In this document: positions 17,207 to 24,621 of the stretch, piece by piece | Numbering within the stretch: position 1 is the stretch's first letter | Layout: each line of letters opens with the position of its first letter | Assembly (NCBI RefSeq): GCF_014640335.1 | Contig: NZ_BMGT01000002.1 | Location: 434,001 to 498,000, forward strand | Length of the DNA stretch: 64,000 nt | Direction: 5' to 3' | DNA from: Edaphobacter dinghuensis | GTDB lineage: Bacteria; Acidobacteriota; Terriglobia; Terriglobales; Acidobacteriaceae | Notes under the pieces: generated by a model | Databases searched by the model: none | The model's input: only the letters and a program-made list of their open reading frames with translations | Told to the model about the DNA's origin: nothing | Translations under genes and position numbers: made by a program

Positions 17207-17320
17207 TTAGCCCATCGGTTTAAACGACACCAGCAGCGTAAGAAAGAGCAATCCGAAGGCGATTACCAGAAGAGGAAACCACCGATCCACCCACGACTCA
17301 GACTTGTGCGAAACACTCAT
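17207..17320 (-). CDS. 37-residue single-pass membrane protein
   Basis: ATG at 17320 is preceded at 9 bases by a strong AAGGAG. The frame reads 37 residues: a polar N-terminus (MSVSHKSESWVDRW), one hydrophobic helix (FPLLVIAFGLLFLTLLVSF, residues 15-33) and the tail KPMG before TAA. A rho-independent terminator follows 58 bp later. Strong ribosome binding site, single clean helix with charged ends and terminator together make it a credible small gene. Function is unknown; such peptides often bind larger membrane complexes. An overlapping plus-strand open frame from 17306 has no supporting features. Confidence 0.72.
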   Translation of the reverse strand: MSVSHKSESWVDRWFPLLVIAFGLLFLTLLVSFKPMG

Positions 17321-17492
17321 TCTTACGATCTCCTTTTTCACGCTTCTCAAATGTTACTTTTTTCTGACGTACAAATCCTAACCGAGAACCCCCAGACACT
17401 CAATCCACTTGCAGAATCTATGTCGCATCTCGCAGGTACTCTTCAAGATCCCTTGACTCACCTGTTATCCTTAAATCAGGAAAAGAGCTGTC

Positions 17493-17520
17493 GAAGCCCG
17501 GCCACTCCAGGCCGGGCTTC
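17493..17520. other. perfect 11-bp GC-rich hairpin in the leader of the TPR gene
   Basis: GAAGCCCGGCC and GGCCGGGCTTC pair around ACTCCA. No U-run follows on either strand. It lies 87 bp before the TPR gene start and may be an mRNA leader structure or a bidirectional terminator. The remaining part of the 17321-17606 gap shows a doubled AAGTCCAGAC string and a strong AGGAGGGGGA ribosome binding site. Confidence 0.45.
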
Positions 17521-17606
17521 CGCACTTAAGTCCAGACTGAAGTCCAGACCTAACGCCTTATCTTCGAAGACTTTGAGTACTTTAAGATAGGAGGGGGAGT
17601 ACCACG

Positions 17607-18992
17607 ATGCCGAAGCCGACACACCACAGAATCGCACCCGCCATATTGCGCCCCTACCGTCTCGGTGTCACGGCATCTGTCATATTTTTCGGACTCCTCA
17701 GCACCAGTTCTCTCCACGCCCAGCTTCCTGCCGGAACGACCGACGCTACGGCCCAGTCACAGACGCAGGCTCCGTCTGAACAGGACCCGCTGCGCGCTCA
17801 AGCCAACGCGGCGCTCGATCAGCATGACTTCCCTGCCGCACTCAAGCTGCTGACCAGCCTTGCCGCCAAGTACCCCAACGACGCCCATCTGCTCTACGAC
17901 CTCGGCTTCACGCAGGAGTCGCTCGACCAGACCTCGAACGCCGCCGACACGTATCGCCGCGCCGCGGCCGCCGATCCCAAGTACTTCGAGCCGCATCTCT
18001 CGCTGGGCCTTCTGCTGGCACGCACCGGACAGCACGATCAGGCGCGTACTGAACTGCTTGCCGCCACCACGCTGACCCCATCCACCGATCCCGCGCTCAA
18101 GGCCAGAGCCTGGCGCGCTCTGGCACGGCTCGATCAGGCAACGCGCCCGGCTGACGCCAGCAACGAGCTGCTGGAGGCGATGAAGACCTCTCCTGAGACG
18201 CCCGACGACATCATCCTGTCGGGCGAGCTCGCCGAGGCCTCCAACGATCTTGCCGGAGCGGAAGCTGCCTACCGGCGCCTTCTGAGCGCCGACCCGCAGA
18301 ATGCTACCGCGACCGCTGCTCTCGTCCATCTGCTTGAGCGGGAGAAGAAGACCGATCAGGCCGAGGCGCTGCTGACTGCGGCGCTGGGGAAAAACCTTGA
18401 CGACCCGACCCTTAACGCCCAGTTAGCCAGCCTTTACGATTCTCAGGGCCAGCCCGAAAAGGCGATTCCGCTCGTCGAAAAGCTGCACGCGGCCAGCCCG
18501 AACGACTCGGGGATCACCCGCCTGCTGGCGCATCTGTACAGCAGCAACAGCCAGTTCGAGAAGGCCGCGCCGCTCTACGCTACACTCACCACCGACTATC
18601 CCAACGATCCCACTCTGGTTACGGACCGTGCCGACGCCCTGATTCACCTGCGCCAGTTTGCCGAGGCAGAATCCATGCTGAAGCGCACCACCAGCGAGCC
18701 TTCCTCCTTTCCGACCAAGGAAGACCTTGGCCTCGCCGCGAGCCATCTCGCCTTTGCGGCTTCGGCTAACGATGACCCTGTCACGAGCTTGCAAGCTTTA
18801 GCGATTCGTGATAAAGTGCTGCCACAGTCGCCTTCGTCTCTGTTCCTGGCTGCGACCGCGCACGACAAGCTACACCAGGTCAAAGAGGCTCGCGACTTGT
18901 ATAAGCAGTTTCTCTCCGTGGCGAACGGTAAGTTTCCCAACGAGGAGTGGCAGGCCCGCCACCGCCTTGTCACCCTCGATCACTCGCGGTAG
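17607..18992 (+). CDS. exported tetratricopeptide-repeat protein
   Basis: The 461-residue protein begins with a signal peptide of about 48 residues ending SSLHA-Q. About ten TPR-type helix pairs follow (for example AALDQHDFPAALKLLTSLAA, LGFTQESLDQTSNAADTYRR, LASLYDSQGQPEKAIPLVEK). It is probably a periplasmic scaffold for protein contacts; no catalytic motif is seen. A very strong ribosome binding site (AGGAGGGGGA) lies 9-10 bases before ATG. Two genes for small exported helical proteins follow at 32 bp and 6 bp, so the three are likely one operon. Confidence 0.85.
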   Translation: MPKPTHHRIAPAILRPYRLGVTASVIFFGLLSTSSLHAQLPAGTTDATAQSQTQAPSEQDPLRAQANAALDQHDFPAALKLLTSLAAKYPNDAHLLYDLGFTQESLDQTSNAADTYRRAAAADPKYFEPHLSLGLLLARTGQHDQARTELLAATTLTPSTDPALKARAWRALARLDQATRPADASNELLEAMKTSPETPDDIILSGELAEASNDLAGAEAAYRRLLSADPQNATATAALVHLLEREKKTDQAEALLTAALGKNLDDPTLNAQLASLYDSQGQPEKAIPLVEKLHAASPNDSGITRLLAHLYSSNSQFEKAAPLYATLTTDYPNDPTLVTDRADALIHLRQFAEAESMLKRTTSEPSSFPTKEDLGLAASHLAFAASANDDPVTSLQALAIRDKVLPQSPSSLFLAATAHDKLHQVKEARDLYKQFLSVANGKFPNEEWQARHRLVTLDHSR

Positions 18993-19024
18993 ATCGTAGA
19001 TAAGCGCTCCCTCCGAGGTGCGTT

Positions 19025-19492
19025 ATGAAATCTATAGCAAGGTTTTCCACACTTTTCCTCGCCTCAGCATTGTTTCTCCTGCTCACTCCTCCGGTCCATG
19101 CTGCAATCGACGAAACACTTCCCGACGCACAAACCCTCAGCCAGCTTGAACTGCGTGCGCAGCAAGCCAATCCTCGCGATCAGTGCTACCTTTACACTCA
19201 ACTCGTCCATACCATGACGGAGTTGGCGGTAAAAGAGATGGCTGATGGCGACGACGATCAGGCCAGCGCAACGCTCAAGCAGGTCAACCATTACGCTCAT
19301 CTCATCCAGGTCAATCTGGAACAGAACACCAAGCGGCTAAAGAACGCCGAGATGCTGATGCATCACACCACGCTGCGACTGGCGCAGGCTTTGCATCTGG
19401 CCTCGGAAGACGATCGCACAACAGTTCAGGCAACGCTCAAGCAACTGGATCTGGTTCAGGACCAGATTCTCGACCAGGTCTTTAACCATTGA
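19025..19492 (+). CDS. small exported alpha-helical protein
   Basis: The 155-residue product has a clear signal peptide (RFSTLFLASALFLLLTPPVHA-A) and an almost wholly helical mature part of about 130 residues rich in Gln, Leu and His. It has a single cysteine (RDQCYLY). I do not recognise the family. It is encoded 32 bp after the TPR gene with GAGG upstream of the ATG and is followed after 6 bp by another exported helical protein, so the three probably work together in the periplasm. Confidence 0.75.
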   Translation: MKSIARFSTLFLASALFLLLTPPVHAAIDETLPDAQTLSQLELRAQQANPRDQCYLYTQLVHTMTELAVKEMADGDDDQASATLKQVNHYAHLIQVNLEQNTKRLKNAEMLMHHTTLRLAQALHLASEDDRTTVQATLKQLDLVQDQILDQVFNH

Positions 19493-19498
19493 TACAGG

Positions 19499-20062
19499 AT
19501 GAGCCTTTCGAACCTCTCATACAGAATGCTGCGACGACTATGCTTCGCCCTCATCCTCTTCGTTCTCCACCCGCCGCTGCATGCGCAGGCCAACGAAAAC
19601 GCGCTCTCTGAAGCGGAGGTCGAGCAGTTGCGCGAGTCCGCGTACTTCCCCCGTGATCGCGTTCTGGTCTTCGTCAAGTTCCTCGATCAGCGCTCCGCAG
19701 CGATTCAGGAGTTGTTTGCCCATCCTCGACATCCGGGTCGCGAGCAGGACGCACACGATCTTTTAGAGCAGTTCACTTCCATCGCCAATGAGTTGGAGGA
19801 CAATCTCGACGACTACAGCACGCGCCATAGCGACGTACGCAAATCGCTGCCGAAGCTGCTTCAGGCCACTGATCGTTGGGCCTCGGAGTTGAAGTCTCCG
19901 CCTGACGACGAAGCCTACAACGTCTCGCGCAAGCTGGCTCTCGAAGCGATCCAGGATCTTCGGGAAGATACGACCGAGATGATCGCAAGCCAGAAGAGTT
20001 GGTTTGCGGCTCACCCGCCGCCTAAAGAAGAGAAGAACGGTCCCATCGACATTCCACGCTAA
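19499..20062 (+). CDS. exported alpha-helical protein of unknown function
   Basis: The 187-residue frame contains a signal peptide (MLRRLCFALILFVLHPPLHAQ) that fits a start at 19526 better than the first ATG at 19499. The mature part is charged and helical, with motifs such as EQLRESAYFPRDRVLVFVKFL and a Pro-rich end (HPPPKEEKNGPIDIP). The family is not recognised. The gene sits 6 bp after the previous exported protein, indicating translational coupling and a shared role. Confidence 0.72.
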   Translation: MSLSNLSYRMLRRLCFALILFVLHPPLHAQANENALSEAEVEQLRESAYFPRDRVLVFVKFLDQRSAAIQELFAHPRHPGREQDAHDLLEQFTSIANELEDNLDDYSTRHSDVRKSLPKLLQATDRWASELKSPPDDEAYNVSRKLALEAIQDLREDTTEMIASQKSWFAAHPPPKEEKNGPIDIPR

Positions 20063-20141
20063 AAGAGTTCTCAATCGGTGTCATCGGTGCAAATCGCACT
20101 AAAGCTGCGCTTGGCAGCCGTGTTAACCTTTTAGTAAGCGT

Positions 20142-20828
20142 ATGTCGTCCGCACTCATCCCCATCTTTGAAGAACAGTATCGAGATCTGCGCCCGCGGGC
20201 TCCGATTCCGCCGCTTGATATCCGCTTTCGCCGCTTCACCTCGCTGAACACAACGATTCGTCTGCGCGAAGGCAGACTGCATGTTCGGCTTTCCGACCTG
20301 CTGGAGTCAGCTCCCGAATCGGTTCATCGCGCCATCGCACATATTCTGCTGGCCAAGCTCTATAAGAAGCCGATCGCTCCTATTCATGCCGATCGCTATC
20401 GCCGTCACGTCTCGTCGGAGGCGGTGTCGCGTCAGGCTGAGCATATTCGCCAGACACGCGGACGCAAGCGAATCCTTACCTCGGTCGGCCATCACTACGA
20501 TCTCGATGAGGTCTTCGAATCACTGAATACGCGGTTCTTTCATGGACTTCTCGGACGCCCCACGCTGACGTGGAGCGCTCACCATGCACGCCGCATGCTG
20601 GGCCACTACGACGCCGCGCACAATACGATTGTGGTCAGCCGCGTCTTCGACCGGCCTGACACACCGCGCTGCGCCGTCGAGTATCTGCTGTACCACGAGA
20701 TGCTTCACCTGAAGCATCCGGTGCGCGTGAAGGCTGGACGGCGCTGCGTCCACTCGCGGGAGTTTCAGGCAGAAGAACGCCTCTTCCCTGAACTGGAAGA
20801 GGCGAAGGCTTATCTGAAACGTATCTAG
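20142..20828 (+). CDS. SprT-like zinc metalloprotease
   Basis: The 228-residue cytoplasmic protein carries HEMLH (zinc ligands His185 and His189, catalytic Glu186) in EYLLYHEMLHLKHPV and a third probable ligand in CVHSREFQAEE (His204). The preceding strand pair (LTWSAHHARRMLGHYD, NTIVVSRVFD) matches the SprT/Spartan-like fold. The N-terminal half is Arg-rich (RFRRFTSLNTTIRLREGRL). SprT-like enzymes are linked to DNA-protein crosslink or stress proteolysis, but the role here is not shown. It is convergent with the aminotransferase gene, 11 bp apart. Confidence 0.85.
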   Translation: MSSALIPIFEEQYRDLRPRAPIPPLDIRFRRFTSLNTTIRLREGRLHVRLSDLLESAPESVHRAIAHILLAKLYKKPIAPIHADRYRRHVSSEAVSRQAEHIRQTRGRKRILTSVGHHYDLDEVFESLNTRFFHGLLGRPTLTWSAHHARRMLGHYDAAHNTIVVSRVFDRPDTPRCAVEYLLYHEMLHLKHPVRVKAGRRCVHSREFQAEERLFPELEEAKAYLKRI

Positions 20829-20839
20829 AAATGGAGTGC

Positions 20840-22021
20840 TTAGCCGGCTTTGAACATCTGCTTGATGCCGCGCAGCGCCTGACGTGTGCGCTCTTCGTTT
20901 TCGATCAGAGAGAAGCGCACGTGACCGTCGCCGTGTTCGCCGAAGCCGATGCCGGGACTGACAGCAGTTTTGGCATCGAGCAGCAACTTCTTTGAGAACT
21001 CCACGGAGCCGAGAGCGCGGTATTGCTCTGGAATCTTTGCCCAGACGAACATGGTGGCCTTGGGCAGATCGACGGCCCAGCCCAGCTTATTCAAGCCCGG
21101 CACCAGAACATCGCGGCGAGCCTTGTAGTTGTCGCGAATCTTGGCCACGCAGTCCTGCGGCCCTTCGAGCGCGGCGATGGAAGCTACCTGGATCGGCGTG
21201 AATGTGCCGTAGTCGAAGTAGCTCTTGATGCGGCCGAGTGCCGCAACCAGCTTCGGGTTGCCAACCATGAAGCCTACGCGCCAGCCGGGCATGTTGTAGC
21301 TCTTCGAAAGGGTGAAGAACTCGACCGCGATGTCCTTTGCGCCGGGAACTTCGAGCACGCTGGGCGCGCGATAGCCGTCGAAGACGATGTCCGCATAGGC
21401 GAGATCGTGAACGATGTAGATGCCAAGTTCCTTGCAGAGTGCGACGATCCGCTCAAAGAATGAAAGCTCGACGCACTGTGCCGTCGGGTTCGACGGGAAG
21501 TTCAGGATCAGCATCTTGGGACGCGGCTGCATCCGCGGCAGCTCATACTCGAGCCGCTCCAGCAGCGTGTCGGCATCGGCGTCGGCTGCAGGAATGCTCT
21601 GTACCTTCGATCCGGCGATGACTGGTCCGAAGATGTGAATGGGATAGCTCGGATTGGGGACAGCTACGGTGTCTTCGTCGTCGAGCACAGCGAGGCAAAG
21701 GTGGGCGATGCCTTCTTTCGAACCGATGGTGACAATCGCCTCGGTCTCGGGATTGAGATCGACGTCGTAGCGCGTCTTGTACCAGTTGCAGATGGCCTTG
21801 CGCAGACGCGGAATGCCGCGCGAGAGCGAGTAGCGATGGGTTGCGGTCTTTTGTGCTGCTTCGATCAGCTTGTCGACGATTGCCTTGGGCGTCGCTCCGT
21901 CGGGATTGCCCATCCCGAAGTCGATGATGTCTTCGCCGCGCTTGCGTGCCGCGGCCTTCAACTCGCCCGTTATGTTGAACACATACGCCGGCAACCGTGT
22001 CAGCCTTCTAAACTCGTCCAT
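20840..22021 (-). CDS. alaC: AlaC-type alanine/glutamate-pyruvate aminotransferase
   Basis: This is a PLP enzyme of aminotransferase class I/II. The product is close along its whole length to enterobacterial AlaC (YfdZ): IIDFGMGNPDGATPKAIVDK, HRYSLSRGIPRLRKAI, VPNPSYPIHIFGPVIAGS, FPSNPTAQCVEL and the PLP-lysine segment FFTLSKSYNMPGWR (Lys240). AlaC makes alanine from pyruvate and glutamate; some relatives act on methionine or LL-diaminopimelate. I chose ATG 22021, giving 393 residues beginning DEFRRLTRLPAYVFN as in homologs; the frame is open further upstream to 22081. Confidence 0.88.
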   Translation of the reverse strand: MDEFRRLTRLPAYVFNITGELKAAARKRGEDIIDFGMGNPDGATPKAIVDKLIEAAQKTATHRYSLSRGIPRLRKAICNWYKTRYDVDLNPETEAIVTIGSKEGIAHLCLAVLDDEDTVAVPNPSYPIHIFGPVIAGSKVQSIPAADADADTLLERLEYELPRMQPRPKMLILNFPSNPTAQCVELSFFERIVALCKELGIYIVHDLAYADIVFDGYRAPSVLEVPGAKDIAVEFFTLSKSYNMPGWRVGFMVGNPKLVAALGRIKSYFDYGTFTPIQVASIAALEGPQDCVAKIRDNYKARRDVLVPGLNKLGWAVDLPKATMFVWAKIPEQYRALGSVEFSKKLLLDAKTAVSPGIGFGEHGDGHVRFSLIENEERTRQALRGIKQMFKAG

Positions 22022-22128
22022 TGCGCCCTGCTCGCTCCAAATTTTCTTTCTTAATCGATGATGCCACGACGGGAGTGACAAAGCGGAACCTGCTTTGCGC
22101 TTCCATCGGGCCTGAACCCGTCATGCCA

Positions 22129-22614
22129 CTACTTTGCGGTGAAAACTACTTGAATGGGAAGGCTTCGCGGTGGATAGCATGCTGCGTGGTCGCATGCCTG
22201 ATAGCGCAGCGTGCCGTCAATCTCGTGCTGCCCTGCTTTGGCGACGACCGGTAGCTTCACCGTGAAGTCGCCTGCGTAGACGTCCAGCTTATCGTTCGGG
22301 CTAAAGCTGAAGCTGTATGCCGTACCCGCCGGATATACCGCGGTCTCAGCCTTCACACCTGCGGCGGGTTGCAGGTCAACCTTGGTCGGAATCAACAGCT
22401 CCGACTTCGGAGTGTGCGAGTTGACATGAAATCCGTCGACGACCCGGAAGCGCATCTCGACGATGCTTCGCTTTCCAGCCGGAACAATCTGCGGCTCGGC
22501 GTCATAGATCACATAGGACTTTGCCTTTTCGGCATTGCCGTTCATGTTCCCCATCTGCGCCGTCAGGGTCCCCACACCGAGCATCAGTCCTGCCGCCAGC
22601 ACACCCAGACGCAT
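22129..22614 (-). CDS. standalone DsbD-alpha-like periplasmic thiol protein
   Basis: The 161-residue product has a short signal peptide (LGVLAAGLMLGVGTLTA-Q) and an immunoglobulin-like domain. The pair Cys141 and Cys146 lies in QACDHAACYPP, matching the catalytic segment of the N-terminal domain of DsbD, which passes electrons to periplasmic partners. The membrane and C-terminal thioredoxin parts of DsbD are not present. The start abuts the stop of the tlpA-like gene, so the two are co-translated and probably form an electron-transfer pair for reducing or maturing envelope proteins such as c-type cytochromes. Confidence 0.8.
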   Translation of the reverse strand: MRLGVLAAGLMLGVGTLTAQMGNMNGNAEKAKSYVIYDAEPQIVPAGKRSIVEMRFRVVDGFHVNSHTPKSELLIPTKVDLQPAAGVKAETAVYPAGTAYSFSFSPNDKLDVYAGDFTVKLPVVAKAGQHEIDGTLRYQACDHAACYPPRSLPIQVVFTAK

Positions 22615-23268
22615 CTACTCTCCACCCTTCACGTCGGCGGTTGTTGATCCTGAAGCAACGATCTTCTTGATGTTCGCTTCGATCTCATTCTTCGAGCTCA
22701 ATCCTGTGGTCGCCTCGACTACTTTGCCGTCGCGGTCCACGTAGAACGACATGGGCAGATATTCGACTCCGCCGTAGGCGTCCTGCACTTTGTCGGTGCT
22801 CAACAGGATGGGATAGGTTACGCCGATCTTCTGCGCAGACTTGGCGATGACGTCCTTGCCTGCGTCGACGTCGGCAGTAATTCCGAGAATCTCGAAGCCC
22901 TGTCCTGCATACTGCTTGCGCAGCTCCTCGAACCACGGCATCTCGATCTTGCAGGGAGCACACCACGTAGCCCAGAAGTTCACCAGCACCGGACGGCCCT
23001 TATAGTCTGCCAGCGAAACCTGCTTGCCATCGACCGTCGACAGCGTGAATGCCGGAGCGGTCTTTCCCCGCAGCTTCGCGCCGGGATCTACGTCTTCGGA
23101 GTCATCGCCTTGTGCCGACTGGGAGGGCTGGGCAGGGGTCAGCACCACATGGTTGGCCTCAGCCTTCTGCATTGCGATGTGCCGCTCCCGCAGGTTATGC
23201 CATCCGGCCCATAACATCAGCGAGATTCCAACGATCATGACACCAAGGACCAATGCGTTCCGCTTCAC
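22615..23268 (-). CDS. TlpA/ResA-like membrane-anchored thioredoxin
   Basis: The 217-residue protein has an N-terminal membrane anchor (ALVLGVMIVGISLMLWAGW), a linker, and a thioredoxin-fold domain with the active site NFWATWCAPCKIEMPWF (Cys103, Cys106). The cis-Pro segment is VEYLPMSFYVDRDGKV. This places a reducing thioredoxin on the periplasmic side, as in TlpA and ResA, which act in cytochrome c or oxidase maturation. It is the first gene of a two-gene unit with the DsbD-alpha-like gene. Confidence 0.9.
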   Translation of the reverse strand: MKRNALVLGVMIVGISLMLWAGWHNLRERHIAMQKAEANHVVLTPAQPSQSAQGDDSEDVDPGAKLRGKTAPAFTLSTVDGKQVSLADYKGRPVLVNFWATWCAPCKIEMPWFEELRKQYAGQGFEILGITADVDAGKDVIAKSAQKIGVTYPILLSTDKVQDAYGGVEYLPMSFYVDRDGKVVEATTGLSSKNEIEANIKKIVASGSTTADVKGGE

Positions 23269-23359
23269 TTATTTGGGCATCCTTCCGGCGAGCGCTCCGC
23301 GCTGGCTCTCTCTAGTTTAGACGCAATGCGGACCTCGGCGCCGCTCTGCTAGCATCGAC

Positions 23360-24373
23360 ATGGTCGAACCCATGGCGAATGAAGCTCACAAACCGTCCGA
23401 CACCGCTCAGCCCTCGAGTTTTGTGCGCATCGAGGCCGCAGCCCTCCGCGACCTGGCCGACCGGCTCGACGGTGCAATGCAGGCGCCGTTTACCGAAGCG
23501 GTTGATCTATTGATTGCTGCGGCAGACAAGCGTCAGAGCGTCATCGTCACAGGTGTCGGCAAGAGCGGCATCATCGCCCGCAAGATCGCAGCCACGCTGA
23601 GATCGACCGGAACGCCCGCTCATTTTCTTCAGCCCTCGGAGGCTCTGCACGGAGACCTTGGGATGATCGGGCAAGGGGATACTGTTTTGGCTCTCTCTTC
23701 AAGCGGAGAGACCGAGGAGTTGCTGCGGCTGCTGCCCACGCTGAAGCGACTGGCGGCCCATCTGATCGTCTTCTGTAGCTGCCCAACGTCAACTCTGGCC
23801 GAGGCCAGCAATATCTTTCTCGATGCCGGGGTCTCCGCAGAGGCGTGCCCGCTGAACCTTGCCCCTACCGCCTCCACCACGGTAATGCTGGCGCTGGGAG
23901 ATGCGCTGGCGCTTGAGGTGAGCCGCCGCAGGGGCTGGAAGGCAGAGGATTTTGCCGACCTGCATCCTGGCGGGCGACTAGGCAAGCGCTTGTCGCGCGT
24001 TCGCGACCTGATGCATGCGGGGGAAGCGCTTCCTCGCGTCTCCTCCGATACACCCATGCCGCAGGTTATCCACGAGATGTCGCACAAAAAGCTGGGGATG
24101 ACTACTGTTCTTGACGGCAGCTCCCTGCTGGGCATGATCTCAGACGGCGATCTGCGCCGGTTGCTGGAGCGGGATGGCTCGCATGCGCTGGAGCGGTCGG
24201 CGGGCGAGATCATGAACCGCCATCCTTTGACGATTGCGGGGGATGCCTTTGCTTCCACGGCTCTTGCGCTGATGGAGGAGAGGAAGATTACGTCGCTGAT
24301 TGTTACCGGCGAGCAGGGGCAGATTGAAGGGGTGCTTCACCTGCATGATCTTTGGGCCATCAACACGGTCTGA
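23360..24373 (+). CDS. kdsD: KpsF/GutQ-family sugar-phosphate isomerase (D-arabinose 5-phosphate isomerase)
   Basis: The 337-residue protein has an N-terminal SIS domain (VIVTGVGKSGIIARKIAATL, LQPSEALHGDLGMI, LALSSSGETEELLRLLP) and two C-terminal CBS domains (MHAGEALPRVSSDTPM, MNRHPLTIAGDAFAS). This is the architecture of KdsD, which makes arabinose 5-phosphate for Kdo in lipopolysaccharide. The conserved segment HPGGRLGKRL joins the two halves. Starts at 23360 or 23372 are both possible. No other kds gene is adjacent. Length is normal. Confidence 0.9.
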   Translation: MVEPMANEAHKPSDTAQPSSFVRIEAAALRDLADRLDGAMQAPFTEAVDLLIAAADKRQSVIVTGVGKSGIIARKIAATLRSTGTPAHFLQPSEALHGDLGMIGQGDTVLALSSSGETEELLRLLPTLKRLAAHLIVFCSCPTSTLAEASNIFLDAGVSAEACPLNLAPTASTTVMLALGDALALEVSRRRGWKAEDFADLHPGGRLGKRLSRVRDLMHAGEALPRVSSDTPMPQVIHEMSHKKLGMTTVLDGSSLLGMISDGDLRRLLERDGSHALERSAGEIMNRHPLTIAGDAFASTALALMEERKITSLIVTGEQGQIEGVLHLHDLWAINTV

Positions 24374-24420
24374 AGCACCTCTGACCAAGGCTCCTGCAAA
24401 ATATTCATTCCATGATTGTT

Positions 24421-24439
24421 ACGCTTCGGTCGAGATGAC
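24421..24439 (-). repeat. truncated copy of the dispersed element
   Basis: On the minus strand this reads GTCATCTCGACCGAAGCGT, the left flank of the element found at 1141, 1755, 3181 and 4899, without the right flank. It lies in the kdsD-proS gap in the opposite orientation to the other copies. The rest of that 248-bp gap shows nothing else recognisable. Confidence 0.6.
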
Positions 24440-24621
24440 CTGAGTTGAGGAGCGCAAGAGCAGGCGAACTTAGGGTCGGAGATGCAGTTATAAAAGTCGA
24501 CAATGCCTATCTGATCCGACTCGACCTGTGCTCGTTTAGCCGAAGGCACCGCAGCATTTAGAATGAACATTCATCTCTAAAAGTCCGTGCATCTCGATGC
24601 AACGGACAGGAAAGTGCTCTT

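Noticed and set aside
17306-17590. 94-residue plus-strand frame between the MFS and TPR genes
   Set aside because: It runs through a GC hairpin, has no ribosome binding site and overlaps the better-supported 37-residue minus-strand gene.
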